Shown here: in pieces, positions 26,568 to 35,285 of the stretch
Position numbering within the stretch: the first letter of the stretch is position 1
Layout of the letters: each line of letters opens with the position of its first letter
DNA from: JACVRX01 sp963819885
Lineage (GTDB): Bacteria; Actinomycetota; Actinomycetes; Jiangellales; Jiangellaceae
Length of the DNA: 64,000 nt
NCBI GenBank assembly: GCA_963819885.1
Contig: CAWFXV010000026.1
Location: 1 to 64,000, forward strand
Direction: 5' to 3'
Translations under genes and position numbers: made by a program
Notes under the pieces: model-generated
What the model was told of the DNA's origin: nothing
Database searches by the model: none
The model's input: only the letters and a program-made list of their open reading frames with translations

Positions 26568-26820
26568 ATGTCGCCCATGAATTCGGCGGCCGAGGTCACA
26601 CCGGCGCAGGCGATGCGGTGGCGGTTGCGCCAGCAGTACCTGGACAAGCCCGCCCCGGACCCCGTTGAGGTGGCATCCCGGCTCGGCGGGATCCATGCCC
26701 AGGTGATGCCGGGTGCGGTTCAGATCGTCGGTATCCGTACGGGCGTCGTTCGCCGGTCCGGACCTCGCCGATGTGCTCTGGAACCAGCGCACATTGGTCA
26801 AGACCAGTCTCGGATCAGTC
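26568..26820 (+). pseudogene. Truncated winged-helix DNA-binding (HTH_42/AlkZ-like) gene fragment
   Basis: The first 80 or so residues of a winged-helix DNA-binding protein of family PF06224, normally about 350-400 residues. TPAQAMRWRLRQQYLDKP, VEVASRLGGIHAQVMPGAVQ and, after a frame change near 26735, SFAGPDLADVLWNQRTLVKT are recognisable N-terminal family sequence. The reading then leaves the family pattern and stops at the 3' end of the convergent carboxylase gene, so the rest of the gene is gone. This looks like a deletion or rearrangement scar rather than a working gene. Confidence 0.6.
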
Positions 26821-28590
26821 CTTGATCTCACAGAGGACTGCGCCGTTGGCGACCGTTGCACCAACCTCCGCGGCCAGGCCGGTGACGATGCCCGCCTTGT
26901 GCGCGTTGATCGGCTGTTCCATCTTCATGGCCTCGAGAACGACCACCAGCTCGCCGGCTTCGACCTGCTGGCCTTCCTCGACGACCACCTTGACGATCGT
27001 CCCCTGCATGGGCGAGGTCAGAGCATCGCCGCCGGCGACATGACCGGCTCTACCGGCCGCCGACCGTCGCGGCGGTCTTGCCCCGGCGCCGCGACCGGAA
27101 GCCTCGCCGACGGTCCCGAGCCCAGCCGGCAGCGACACCTCGAACCGCTTTCCACTGACCTCGATCACGACGCTCTCCCGCCGCGCCTCACCCTCGCCGG
27201 TAACACCGCCGCCGGGATACGGCGGGATGCGATTGTCGAACTCGGTCTCGATCCAGCGGGTGTGCACGGCAAACGGAGTCAGCGGCCCGGATGGCGCAAA
27301 GGCCGGATCGTCGACGACCGCCCGATGGAACGGGATCACCGTGGCCAGGCCCTGGACCTCGAACTCGGCGAGCGCGCGGCGGGACCGTTGCAGCGCCTGT
27401 TGCCGGTCGGACCCGGTCACGATCAGCTTCGCCAAGAGGGAGTCGAAGTTCTGCCCGATCACGCTGCCTGCTTCGACGCCGGAATCAAGGCGAACCCCGG
27501 GCCCACTGGGCGGTCGGAACACCGTCACCGGACCTGGTGTGGGCAGGAAATTCCGCCCCGGGTCCTCGCCGTTGATGCGGAACTCGATCGAGTGGCCCCG
27601 GATTGGTGGGTCGCCGTAGCCGAGCGGTTCGCCGGCGGCGACCCGGAACATTTCCCGGACCAGGTCGATCCCGGTGACTTCCTCGGTGACCGGGTGCTCC
27701 ACCTGCAGCCGGGTGTTGACCTCCAGGAACGAGATGGTGCCGTCCTGGCCGACCAGGAACTCGCAGGTACCGGCGCCGACGTAGCCGGCCTCCGTCAAGA
27801 TCGCTTTGGAGGCGGCATAGAGCTGCGCGTTTTGCTGGTCCGAGAGGAACGGCGCAGGCGCCTCCTCGACCAGCTTCTGGTGCCGGCGTTGCAGCGAGCA
27901 GTCGCGGGTGGAGACGACGACGACGTTGCCGTGCTGGTCGGCCAGGCACTGGGTCTCGACGTGCCGCGGCCGATCAAGGTAGCGCTCGACGAAGCACTCA
28001 CCGCGGCCAAATGCTGCCACTGCTTCCCGGACCGCGGAGTCGAACAACTGCGGGATCTCGGCCATCGCCCGGGCGACCTTCAGACCTCGGCCGCCGCCGC
28101 CGAAAGCCGCCTTGATCGCGATCGGCAACCCGTGCTCCTCAGCGAACGTGACGACCTCGTCCACGCCGGCAACTGGATCGGCCGTCCCGGCAACCAGCGG
28201 CGCGCCAGCGCGTTGGGCAATGTGGCGGGCGCTGACCTTGTCCCCCAGCGCGTCGATCGCTGCCGGCGGCGGGCCGACCCAGGTCAGACCGGCGTTGATC
28301 ACGGCCTGCGCGAACGCGGCATTCTCCGCCAGGAAGCCATAACCGGGATGGACAGCATCGGCCTGCGACCGGGCGGCGACGTCGAGCAGCTTGTCGACGA
28401 CGAGGTACGTCTCGGCGCTGGTCTGACCGTGCAGGGCATAAGCCTCGTCGGCCACCCGCACGTGCAGAGCATCACGGTCGGAGTCGGCATAAACGGCCAC
28501 ACTGCCGATGCCGGAGTCACGGCAGGCCCTGGCCACTCGCACGGCGATCTCGCCCCGGTTGGCGACGAGCACCTTCGTGATGGCCGTCAC
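26815..28590 (-). CDS. Acyl-CoA carboxylase biotin carboxylase / biotin carrier subunit
   Basis: 591 residues. Biotin carboxylase N-domain (KVLVANRGEIAVRVARACRD), ATP-grasp with AAFGGGGRGLKV near residue 160 and EFLVGQDGTISFLEVNTRLQ, the carboxylase signature RDCSLQRRHQKLVEEAP, a linker, and a C-terminal biotinyl domain with EAMKMEQP near residue 551. It carboxylates its own biotin, which the partner transferase uses on an acyl-CoA. The partner is most likely the subunit at 30374. The GTG start overlaps the MerR regulator stop (GTGA), so regulator and enzyme are co-translated. Context (acyl-CoA dehydrogenase, HMG-CoA lyase, enoyl-CoA hydratase) suggests methylcrotonyl-CoA carboxylase, which is inferred. 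Confidence 0.93.
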   Translation of the reverse strand: MTAITKVLVANRGEIAVRVARACRDSGIGSVAVYADSDRDALHVRVADEAYALHGQTSAETYLVVDKLLDVAARSQADAVHPGYGFLAENAAFAQAVINAGLTWVGPPPAAIDALGDKVSARHIAQRAGAPLVAGTADPVAGVDEVVTFAEEHGLPIAIKAAFGGGGRGLKVARAMAEIPQLFDSAVREAVAAFGRGECFVERYLDRPRHVETQCLADQHGNVVVVSTRDCSLQRRHQKLVEEAPAPFLSDQQNAQLYAASKAILTEAGYVGAGTCEFLVGQDGTISFLEVNTRLQVEHPVTEEVTGIDLVREMFRVAAGEPLGYGDPPIRGHSIEFRINGEDPGRNFLPTPGPVTVFRPPSGPGVRLDSGVEAGSVIGQNFDSLLAKLIVTGSDRQQALQRSRRALAEFEVQGLATVIPFHRAVVDDPAFAPSGPLTPFAVHTRWIETEFDNRIPPYPGGGVTGEGEARRESVVIEVSGKRFEVSLPAGLGTVGEASGRGAGARPPRRSAAGRAGHVAGGDALTSPMQGTIVKVVVEEGQQVEAGELVVVLEAMKMEQPINAHKAGIVTGLAAEVGATVANGAVLCEIKD

Positions 28591-29040
28591 GCCCGCACTC
28601 CTTCGTCGGCTGCCGGGGAGCCTAGCCGCAGCAGGTCGTCGCGGCACCGACGCTCGAGATCGTCCAGCTCCGCGAGCGTGCGCTCGATGTCGGAGCGGCG
28701 TTGCTCCAGTTCCGAGCGGCGAACCGTGATCTGCTCGAGCAGGTAGGTGAGCTGACCGGTCTCACCGGTGTCGGCGTCGTACATGCCGACGATCTTCTTG
28801 ATCTCGTCGAGGGGGAAGCCCAGCCGCTTGCCGCGCAATACCAGCTCGAGGCGGACCCGGTCCCCGCTGTGGAAAACGCGCTGCATGCCCCGGCGCTCGG
28901 GTTCGAGCAGGCCGTGTTCCTCGTAGAAGCGCAGGGTGCGGGCGGTGACGCCGAACTCCCGGGCCAGTTCGGCGATCGTCCAGGTTCGGGTAGCCCATTC
29001 GGGGTGGTTGTCCCTTCCGGTGCAGGTTGCGCAACACCAC
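28587..29040 (-). CDS. MerR-family regulator (LiuR/AcdR-like), apparent N-terminal frameshift
   Basis: A MerR regulator: winged helix TWTIAELAREFGVTARTLRF, then YEEHGLLEPERRGMQRVF, SGDRVRLELVLRGKRLGFPL and a C-terminal coiled-coil (QLTYLLEQITVRRSELEQRR). It lacks metal-binding Cys residues, as expected for the subgroup controlling branched-chain acyl-CoA catabolism. The conserved frame has no start codon upstream of TWTIAEL before a stop, so a single-base frame change between about 28990 and 29040 is needed; a GTG at 29040 in the neighbouring frame is the likely beginning. It overlaps the carboxylase gene (GTGA), and an ACGT-containing operator lies just upstream. Confidence 0.82.
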
Positions 29041-29048
29041 CGACTTGG

Positions 29049-29071
29049 CTTACCTTAACGTAAACGTCAAG
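29049..29071. promoter_or_regulatory. Candidate MerR operator
   Basis: CTTACCTTAACG followed by TAAACGTCAAG: an A/T-rich stretch with ACGT cores (TTGACGTTTACG on the minus strand) between the MerR gene and the divergent acyl-CoA dehydrogenase gene. It resembles the sites of LiuR/AcdR-type regulators of branched-chain and fatty-acid catabolism. Binding is inferred. Confidence 0.55.
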
Positions 29072-29099
29072 CTGTCGGTCGTCCATCACCAGGCGAGTA

Positions 29100-29135
29100 G
29101 GTACGTCACCAGGCTTATAGGCCTGGTGACGTACC
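29100..29135. promoter_or_regulatory. Perfect 15-bp inverted repeat plus 20-bp direct repeat upstream of acyl-CoA dehydrogenase
   Basis: GGTACGTCACCAGGC and its exact complement GCCTGGTGACGTACC flank the six-base spacer TTATAG. The core TCACCAGGC...TAGG also occurs 20 bp upstream as a direct repeat (29086-29101 against 29106-29121). The A/T-rich spacer resembles a -10 element. It lies 60 bp before the ATG at 29196 and could be an operator covering a promoter, or an mRNA hairpin. Confidence 0.6.
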
Positions 29136-29195
29136 CGCAGGGGTGGTGAACGTGGTCATTCCGGGAGCGCCGAATGCCTGGCTGGAGGGCGACGG

Positions 29196-30362
29196 ATGAG
29201 CTTCGAGTTGTCTCCCGACCATGAGACGTTCCGAAAGGTCGTCCGCGAGTTCGCCGAGGCCGAGATCGCCCCGCATGCCGCCCGTTGGGATCAAGAGCAT
29301 CATTTTCCGGTCGAGGTCATTCCAGCGATGGGTGAGCTCGGGGTGTTCGGGCTCACCGCGCCGGAAGAGTACGGCGGCGGTGGCGGCGACTTCACCAGCC
29401 TTTGCGTCGCCATCGAGGAGATCGGCCGGGTCGACCAGTCGATGGGCATCACCCTCGAGGCCGCAGTCGGACTCGGCATCAACCCGATCCTGGCCTACGG
29501 GACCGACGAGCAGAAGCAGCGCTGGCTGCCCGATCTGGTCACGGGCCGGGCGCTTTCCGCGTTCGGGCTGACCGAGCCGGGCGCAGGGTCCGACGCCGGT
29601 GCGACGGCTACCCGAGCCGTGGTCGACGGCGACGAATGGGTCATCGACGGTGCCAAGCAGTTCATCACCAACTCGGGAACCCCCATCACGTCCAGCGTGA
29701 CAGTGACGGCCAGAACCGGCACGCTGCCGGATGGTCGGGCCGAAGTGTCGACGATCATCGTGCCGTCCGGAACTCCCGGGTTCACCGTCGAGCCCGCGTA
29801 CGACAAGCTCGGCTGGCACGCCTCGGATACCCGCCCGCTCACATTCGTCGACTGCCACGTCCCGGCCGACCACCTGCTCGGCGAGAGGGGCCGCGGCTTT
29901 GCCCAATTCCTGGCCACTCTGGACGACGGCCGGATCGCGATCGCCGCCCTCGCCGTCGGATGTATCCAGGCGATGCTCGACCAGTCGGTGGCATACGCCA
30001 CCGACCGACGGGCGTTCGGGGTGCCGATCGGCAGCAAACAAGGCGTCGCCTTCCAGATCGCCGACCTGAAGGTGATGGTCGACGCAGCCCGCCAGCTGAC
30101 CTATCGGGCGGCCGCCCTCCGTGACGCTGGGCGGCCGCACTCCGAGATCAAGCAGGCGGCGGCGGTCGCCAAGCTCTATGCGACCGAGTCGGCGGTGACA
30201 GCCACGCGAATCGCGACGCAGGTGCACGGCGGTTACGGCTTCATGGAGGAGTACCCAGTCGCCCGGTTCTACCGCGACGCCAAAGTGCTCGAGATCGGCG
30301 AGGGCACCAGCGAGGTGCAGCGCCTGGTGATCGGGCGCAGCCTCGGCCTTCCCGTCGAGTAG
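29196..30362 (+). CDS. Acyl-CoA dehydrogenase (short/branched-chain type)
   Basis: 388 residues, a complete flavoprotein: GLTEPGAGSDAGATATRA and QFITNSG (FAD and substrate sites), RRAFGVPIGSKQGVAFQIAD, and C-terminal HGGYGFMEEYPVARFYRDAK followed by EIGEGTSEVQRLVIGRSLG. The catalytic base is expected at the Glu of GEGTSE, the MCAD/SCAD position; isovaleryl-CoA dehydrogenases have Gly there, so this is probably another short or branched-chain enzyme despite the leucine-type neighbourhood. It introduces a 2,3-double bond and passes electrons to ETF. It is 11 bp upstream of the carboxyltransferase gene and divergent from the MerR regulator. Confidence 0.93.
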   Translation: MSFELSPDHETFRKVVREFAEAEIAPHAARWDQEHHFPVEVIPAMGELGVFGLTAPEEYGGGGGDFTSLCVAIEEIGRVDQSMGITLEAAVGLGINPILAYGTDEQKQRWLPDLVTGRALSAFGLTEPGAGSDAGATATRAVVDGDEWVIDGAKQFITNSGTPITSSVTVTARTGTLPDGRAEVSTIIVPSGTPGFTVEPAYDKLGWHASDTRPLTFVDCHVPADHLLGERGRGFAQFLATLDDGRIAIAALAVGCIQAMLDQSVAYATDRRAFGVPIGSKQGVAFQIADLKVMVDAARQLTYRAAALRDAGRPHSEIKQAAAVAKLYATESAVTATRIATQVHGGYGFMEEYPVARFYRDAKVLEIGEGTSEVQRLVIGRSLGLPVE

Positions 30363-30373
30363 GTTCGAAACTC

Positions 30374-31906
30374 GTGGCCACTCACGACCACTTCAAGGAC
30401 ATCGCCACCGCGCGCGAGGCGACGCTCGCCCCCACCGAGCAAGCAGCGGCAAAGCTTGCGACGCAGGGCAAGCTCTACGTTCGGGACCGGCTGGCCCTGC
30501 TCTTCGACGAAGGCACCTTCGTCGAAGACGGACAGCTGGCGAACGCGCGAGCCACCGGCCTTCCGGCAGACGGCGTCGTCACCGGTCGCGGCTTGGTCGG
30601 CGGCCGCGCTGCGCTGGTGGTCGCGAACGATCCAACCGTGAAGGCGGGATCGTGGGGAGCGCGAACGGTCGAGAAGATCGTGCGAATCACCGAGGTCGCA
30701 CTTCGCGACGAGTTGCCGGTGTTCTGGTTCATTGACAGCGCCGGCGCCCGGATCACCGACCAGGTCGACCTCTTCCCGGGCCGGCGGGGTGCCGGGCGGA
30801 TCTTCAACAACCAGGTCGCCCTGTCGGGCAAGGTTCCGCAGATCTGCTGCCTGTTCGGTCCGAGCGCTGCCGGCGGCGCGTACATCCCGTCGTTCTGCGA
30901 CGTGGTGTTCATGGTCGAGGGCAACGCGTCGATGTACCTCGGCTCCCCTCGGATGGCCGAGATGGTGGTCGGTGAGAAGGTCACTCTGGAGGAAATGGGC
31001 GGTGCCCGGATGCACGTCTCCGTATCCGGCTGCGGTGACAACCTCGCTGCCGATGACCCCGAGGCCATCGAGCTGGCCAAGACCTACTTCTCGTACCTGC
31101 CCGGTTCGTGGCGGGCGGCGCCACCGTCGTACTCCGCCGCACCCCCCGTGCGAGAGTTCTCCCGAGACCTCGTCCCCGTCGAGGAGTCGGTGGGTTACGA
31201 CATCCGAAACGTGGTCGAGGCGCTGTTCGACGAGGATTCGTTCTTCGAGATCAAGCCGTTGTTCGCCGCGGAACTCGTGACGGGCTTCGCGCTGCTCGAA
31301 GGGCAGGTCGTCGGCGTCGTCGCCAACCAGCCGGCGGTGAAGGGCGGCGTGCTCTTCGTCGACTCTGCGGACAAGGCAGCGCGGTTCATCTGGCTGTGCG
31401 ACGCGTTCAACATCCCGCTGGTCTACCTGGCCGACGTGCCCGGGTTCATGATCGGCTCTGAGGTCGAAAAACAAGGCATCATCCGGCATGGCGCGAAGAT
31501 GATCACGGCAGTCGCGGAGGCAACCGTGCCGACGGTCTCGGTGATCGTGCGCAAGGCCTACGGCGCCGGCTTGTACGCGATGTGCGGGCCCGGATTCGGC
31601 CCGGATGCCTGCCTGGCCTTGCCGACGGCGAAGATCGCGGTCATGGGCCCGGAGGCCGCGGTCAACGCGGTCTATTTCAACAAGATCGCTGCGATCGAGG
31701 ACGAGCAGCAACGGGCGGCGTACGTCGCCGGCCTTCGCGAGGAGTACGAAGCAGATATCGACGTCCTGCGGCTGGCCTCCGATCTCGTGATCGATGCGGT
31801 TGTCGAGCCCGAGGCCCTGCGCGACGAGCTCGTCGCCCGACTCGCGGCCGCTGCCACCCGAGACCGTTCGTTCTCAGACCGTCGGCACGGCATTCCGCCG
31901 GTCTGA
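30374..31906 (+). CDS. Acyl-CoA carboxylase carboxyltransferase subunit (methylcrotonyl-CoA type)
   Basis: 510 residues, GTG start. Two crotonase-like halves: N-terminal FWFIDSAGARITDQVDLFPG, RIFNNQVALSGKVPQI and GPSAAGGAYIPSFCD; C-terminal GVVANQPAVKGGVLFVDSAD, KAARFIWLCDAFNIPLVYL and YGAGLYAMCGPGFGPDAC. The length and the long N-terminal half with VRDRLALLFDEGTFVE match methylcrotonyl-CoA-type beta subunits. It moves carboxyl from biotin to the acyl-CoA supplied by the upstream dehydrogenase. The alpha subunit is probably at 26815-28590 across the regulator. Distinct from the AccD5-like subunit at 35573, which has a different active-site neighbourhood. Confidence 0.93.
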   Translation: MATHDHFKDIATAREATLAPTEQAAAKLATQGKLYVRDRLALLFDEGTFVEDGQLANARATGLPADGVVTGRGLVGGRAALVVANDPTVKAGSWGARTVEKIVRITEVALRDELPVFWFIDSAGARITDQVDLFPGRRGAGRIFNNQVALSGKVPQICCLFGPSAAGGAYIPSFCDVVFMVEGNASMYLGSPRMAEMVVGEKVTLEEMGGARMHVSVSGCGDNLAADDPEAIELAKTYFSYLPGSWRAAPPSYSAAPPVREFSRDLVPVEESVGYDIRNVVEALFDEDSFFEIKPLFAAELVTGFALLEGQVVGVVANQPAVKGGVLFVDSADKAARFIWLCDAFNIPLVYLADVPGFMIGSEVEKQGIIRHGAKMITAVAEATVPTVSVIVRKAYGAGLYAMCGPGFGPDACLALPTAKIAVMGPEAAVNAVYFNKIAAIEDEQQRAAYVAGLREEYEADIDVLRLASDLVIDAVVEPEALRDELVARLAAAATRDRSFSDRRHGIPPV

Positions 31907-31976
31907 GCTGCGATCTGGCCGCCTGTTCCGCACAGAATGTTCAACGGTGGCACGACACGCCCGGCATGTTGCGCAA

Positions 31977-31998
31977 CCCTTGAACAATCGATCAAGGG
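31977..31998. terminator. Hairpin at the end of maf
   Basis: CCCTTGA and TCAAGGG form a seven-bp stem around an eight-base loop. The maf stop codon is part of the stem. It lies between convergent genes and may stop transcription in both directions; the stem is modest. Confidence 0.4.
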
Positions 31999-32624
31999 CA
32001 GCGCCCCCAGAGGCCGGTCCATGGCACACCCAGGTCGGCCAGCAATCGCCGCAGCGTCGGGAGGGACAGTCCGACCACGTTGGCCGGGTCGCCTTCGATG
32101 CGGTCGACGAAAGCGCCGCCGAGACCGTCGATGGTGAACGCCCCGGCCACGTCGAGGGGCTCGCCGGTGGCGACATACGCCGCGATCTCGGTGTCGGTGA
32201 TGTTGGCGAAGTGGACGGTGGTCGAAGCAACGTCGCCGCAACTGACAGAAGCCGTCGGGCGGCGGTCGACCACCCAGTGCCCGGTGTGCAGTGCGCCGGA
32301 CCGCCCGCGCATCAGCCGCCACCGCTGCGCCGCCTCGTCCGGGCTTGCCGGCTTTCCGTAGGCGGTGCCGTCGAGTTCGAGGACGGAGTCACAGCCGAGT
32401 ACAAGGAAACCCGGTGTCTGTTCCGCGACCGCCTCGGACTTCGCCCGGGCCAGGACGAGCGCCTCGTCCGCTGGTGTCAGCGGGCCGCGGTCGGCTCGGA
32501 CTAGCTGCAGGACGGCATCCTCGTCGATGCCTGACGGCTTCACGACCGGCTCGATCCCGGCAGCGCGGAGAAGGCGCAGTCGAGCCAGTGAGCTGGACGC
32601 CAGCACCAGGCTTGTGGGGTGCAC
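31992..32624 (-). CDS. maf: Maf-family nucleoside triphosphate pyrophosphatase
   Basis: About 210 residues. Maf proteins hydrolyse dTTP, UTP or modified nucleotides to monophosphates and can slow septation when overproduced. The N-terminal nucleotide-binding stretch LVLASSSLARLRLLRAAGI, the conserved VLGCDSVLELDG, and GAFTIDGLGGAFVDRIEGD are diagnostic; the last matches the substrate loop. GTG at 32624 is preferred because the family begins directly with LVLASSS; an ATG 14 codons upstream would add a charged tail. In many actinobacteria maf follows accD-accE; here a DUF885 gene lies between accE and maf. Confidence 0.92.
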   Translation of the reverse strand: MHPTSLVLASSSLARLRLLRAAGIEPVVKPSGIDEDAVLQLVRADRGPLTPADEALVLARAKSEAVAEQTPGFLVLGCDSVLELDGTAYGKPASPDEAAQRWRLMRGRSGALHTGHWVVDRRPTASVSCGDVASTTVHFANITDTEIAAYVATGEPLDVAGAFTIDGLGGAFVDRIEGDPANVVGLSLPTLRRLLADLGVPWTGLWGRCP

Positions 32625-32696
32625 ACCGCGTCGATCATGGCGAGATGGCCGCGCTGAATCGGGCAAAACCTACCCCTCCGCAATGATCAACGCAGA

Positions 32697-34359
32697 TCAG
32701 AGCCGAGCCAGGGCGTCCCGCAGCGGGTCCAAGCCGAGCGCACCGAGATCCAGCGCGGCTCGGTGGAACTCCTTCAGGTCGAAGGCATCGCCCTTTCGCC
32801 GCCTGACGTCGTCACGGGCGGCAAGCCAGATGCGCTCGCCGACTTTGTACGCCGGCGCCTGCCCGGGCCAACCCAGGTATCGGTCGAGCTCGAAGCGGAG
32901 ATTCTCATCTGGCAGCCGGGTGTGTCGGCGCAGGAACGTATAGGCAGACTCCGGAGTCCACGGCCCGGGTGCCAACGCGTCCCTGGCCACGAGCTGGTCC
33001 GGGACGTCGAGCTCGAGATGAACACCGATGTCCACCACGACGCGGGCGGCCCGGAAGGCCTGGGCATCCAGCATGCCGAGCCGGTCGCCGGGGTCGTCGA
33101 GGAAGCCGAGGTCGGCCATCAGCCGCTCGGCGTAGAGCGCCCAGCCCTCGCCGTGACCGGACACCCAGCACAGCAGCCGTTGCCAGCGATTGAGCACCTC
33201 GCGGCGGTAGACCACCTGCGCCACTTGCAGATGGTGACCCGGCACCCCTTCATGGAAGACGGTCGTGGTTTCCTTCCAGGTCGAGAAGCTCTCGATGCCT
33301 TCTGGAACCGACCACCACATGCGTCCGGGCCGGGAGAAATCCTCGCTTGGCGCGGTGTAGTAGATGCCACCGTCCTTCGTCGGGGCGATCCGGCACTCCA
33401 GCTCACGGATCGGGTCGGGGATGTCGAAGTGCACGTCGGCAACCTCGGCGATGGTCCGGTCGGACAGCTCCTGCATCCACTTCTGCAGGCCGGTGGTGCC
33501 ATGGATGCGTCGTGCGGGGTCGGCCTCGAGGGCGGCCACGGCGTCCACGATGGTCGCCGGTGGGGACGATCGCCGCTGCAACCTCGGTCGCCTCCGCCTC
33601 GATCCGGTTCAGCTCCTCCAGGCCCCAGGCGTAGGTTTCGTCGAGATCGATCGCCGCACCGAGGAAGTATCGGCTCGCGATGGCGTATTTCTCGCGGCCG
33701 ATCGGGTCGTGATCTGTCGCGACGGGGGCGACCTCGTCGGTCAGGAAGCGCGCGAATTCCTGAAATGACTGCGCCGCCGTCGCCGCCCTGGCGTCGAGTT
33801 CCGCTCTCAACTCTTCCGGACCGGGCGCGACCAGCTCGGTGAAGAAGCCGGCGGCATTGCGCCTGGCCTGCTCGGCGACGGCGACAACCTGCCGTCGTCG
33901 TGGCGGCAGCCCCGCAGCGATATCGGCTTCGATCGTCTGCCGGTAAGCCATGACCGCCCCCGGCAGGTCGCGCAACCGCGCGGCGACGTTGCGCCAATGC
34001 TCTTCGGTTTCCAGCGGCATCAGGTCGTACACCTGACGGGTCCAGTGCCATGGCGTCTCGAGGACGTTCAGCGAGCGATCCAAGCCGACATCGTGCATCT
34101 CGATCTCGAGGGCCAACCGCTCCTGCATCGCCGCGCCGGCCACCCGCTCCCGCTCGTCCCGCGCGGTGGCAGTGTCCAGCTCGCGAAGCGTGCGCCGGGC
34201 CAGATCGACTCGCTCCGCGAAACCGGCGGGGGACAGGTCGGTCGTCTCCGCGTCGTGACCGGGGATTCCGGCGTACGTGGCGATGAACGGGTCGAGAGCC
34301 GCGTATGTCTCGACGTAGTTCTCGGCGATCACGTCGACGTTGCGGGAGCCGTCAGCCAC
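32697..34359 (-). CDS. DUF885-family peptidase-like protein, frameshifted
   Basis: About 553 residues of a DUF885 protein, a family with a metalloprotease-like active site. The C-terminal half carries the signature VFHEGVPGHHLQVAQ and GEGWALYAERLMADLGF; the N-terminal half has IAENYVETYAALDPFIATYAG, QERLALEIEMHD and ETEEHWRNVAARL. The halves change frame at about 33560, inside or beside a CCCC run (AAAI, then PPATIVDAVAALEAD), so a homopolymer indel is likely. GTG start at 34359. Cytoplasmic by lack of a signal peptide. Function in the family is poorly known. It lies between accE and maf. Confidence 0.85.
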
Positions 34360-34491
34360 GAACGTCGACCCTAGACCACAGGCATTGAGGCTCGATCACC
34401 TGCGGCGAGAGCAAGAAACCGGTCGACGGCGGCAGATACGCGTTTCCGCCGGTCCGCCGGTGGGGCAATGCGGGCTCGTCCAGCAGGGCTT

Positions 34492-34701
34492 TCAGCGTGG
34501 CAGGGCGCTCTGCCGCCAGGTGGAGCGGCCGGGCGGCGGTTTCGTTCCGACCGATCGCCAGTACGCCGACCAACTCGATGGCCGAACCTCGGGCTCCGCC
34601 CGGCGAGCCTCGACCGTCGCAGATACTGCAGCGATCAACGCGGCCAACTCCTCTTCAGTCGGCTCTCCGTGCTCCACCCGCAGCACCGGCTCTTGGGTCA
34701 C
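34492..34701 (-). CDS. accE: Acyl-CoA carboxylase epsilon subunit
   Basis: A 69-residue protein of the actinobacterial AccE family (PF13822). PVLRVEHGEPTEEELAALI, then SAYWRSVG near the C-terminus, are the two conserved blocks. It strengthens the complex between an AccD carboxyltransferase and the biotinylated alpha subunit for acyl- or propionyl-CoA carboxylation. The GTG start at 34701 gives the normal length. In relatives accE directly follows accD; here a vapBC pair and about 150 bp of lower-GC DNA intervene. Confidence 0.88.
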   Translation of the reverse strand: MTQEPVLRVEHGEPTEEELAALIAAVSATVEARRAEPEVRPSSWSAYWRSVGTKPPPGRSTWRQSALPR

Positions 34702-34850
34702 GGCCTCACCATAGGCGTGGCGTCGGATTCGCGTCGGTATCTTTGGTCGACTGATAAGGCTTGCATAGGCGAACATCGAAAGGAATATGGCTGGAGACGG
34801 CGACAACAAGGAGCGAAGAAACGGCAGCGATGGCGGTCCCCTGACGACAA

Positions 34851-35249
34851 TCAGCTGCCGAGCGGGCGGAGCACGGCAACGTCGGTCTGGGCAAAGTCCT
34901 GCCCGGTGCACAGGACGGGCGCGGCCAGCTCGCTGGCCAGCCCGTACACGTAACAGTCACCGAGGTTTAGTGCAGCGGGATGGCGGCCACGGCCGTATCG
35001 GCGCCAGCCCTCGAGCGCGCGTTCGGCCATCACGTGATCCAGGTCGATCAACGTGATCTCCGAGTCCCGGACGAACCGGCCGGCCGAACCGGTACCGGCA
35101 GACCCGAACCGGCTTTCCAGGACGATGCCCAGCTCGAGGTAGGTCGGCGTCGGCATGAGGCGGCCGGTTGCGTTTTCGAGGGCGGACGTCAGCCACTCGG
35201 CGTCCGCCTCGCCGGTGAGAATGGCAATAGGTGCGGACGTGTCGACCAC
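34851..35249 (-). CDS. vapC: VapC-type PIN-domain toxin
   Basis: 132 residues from the GTG at 35249. A PIN ribonuclease: the first acidic residue in VVDTSAPIAILTGE, the central TYLELGIVLESRF Glu, the distal acidic pair in LNLGDCYVYGLASELAAPVL, and TGQDFAQTDV. All four usual acidic positions appear present, so it should cleave RNA when freed from VapB. A longer N-terminus is possible: a GTG overlapping the vapB stop at 35289 would encode MTVDETRGFAGTLVVDTSAP if one G of a GGG run near 35269 were absent. That would give the usual overlapping vapBC arrangement. Confidence 0.88.
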   Translation of the reverse strand: MVDTSAPIAILTGEADAEWLTSALENATGRLMPTPTYLELGIVLESRFGSAGTGSAGRFVRDSEITLIDLDHVMAERALEGWRRYGRGRHPAALNLGDCYVYGLASELAAPVLCTGQDFAQTDVAVLRPLGS

Positions 35250-35285
35250 GAGGGTGCCGGCGAAACCCGCGTGTCTCGTCGACGG

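Noticed and set aside
26713..28746. 677-residue plus-strand open frame opposite the biotin carboxylase gene
   Set aside because: It is the complement of a conserved gene; composition and lack of motifs mark it as a shadow, apart from its first residues, which belong to the truncated winged-helix fragment.
28622..29089. Alternative 155-residue minus-strand frame over the MerR gene starting with MMDDRQL
   Set aside because: Its downstream translation loses the MerR helices, which are clearly in the other frame; it is a shadow, though it could supply the first few residues if a frame change is confirmed.
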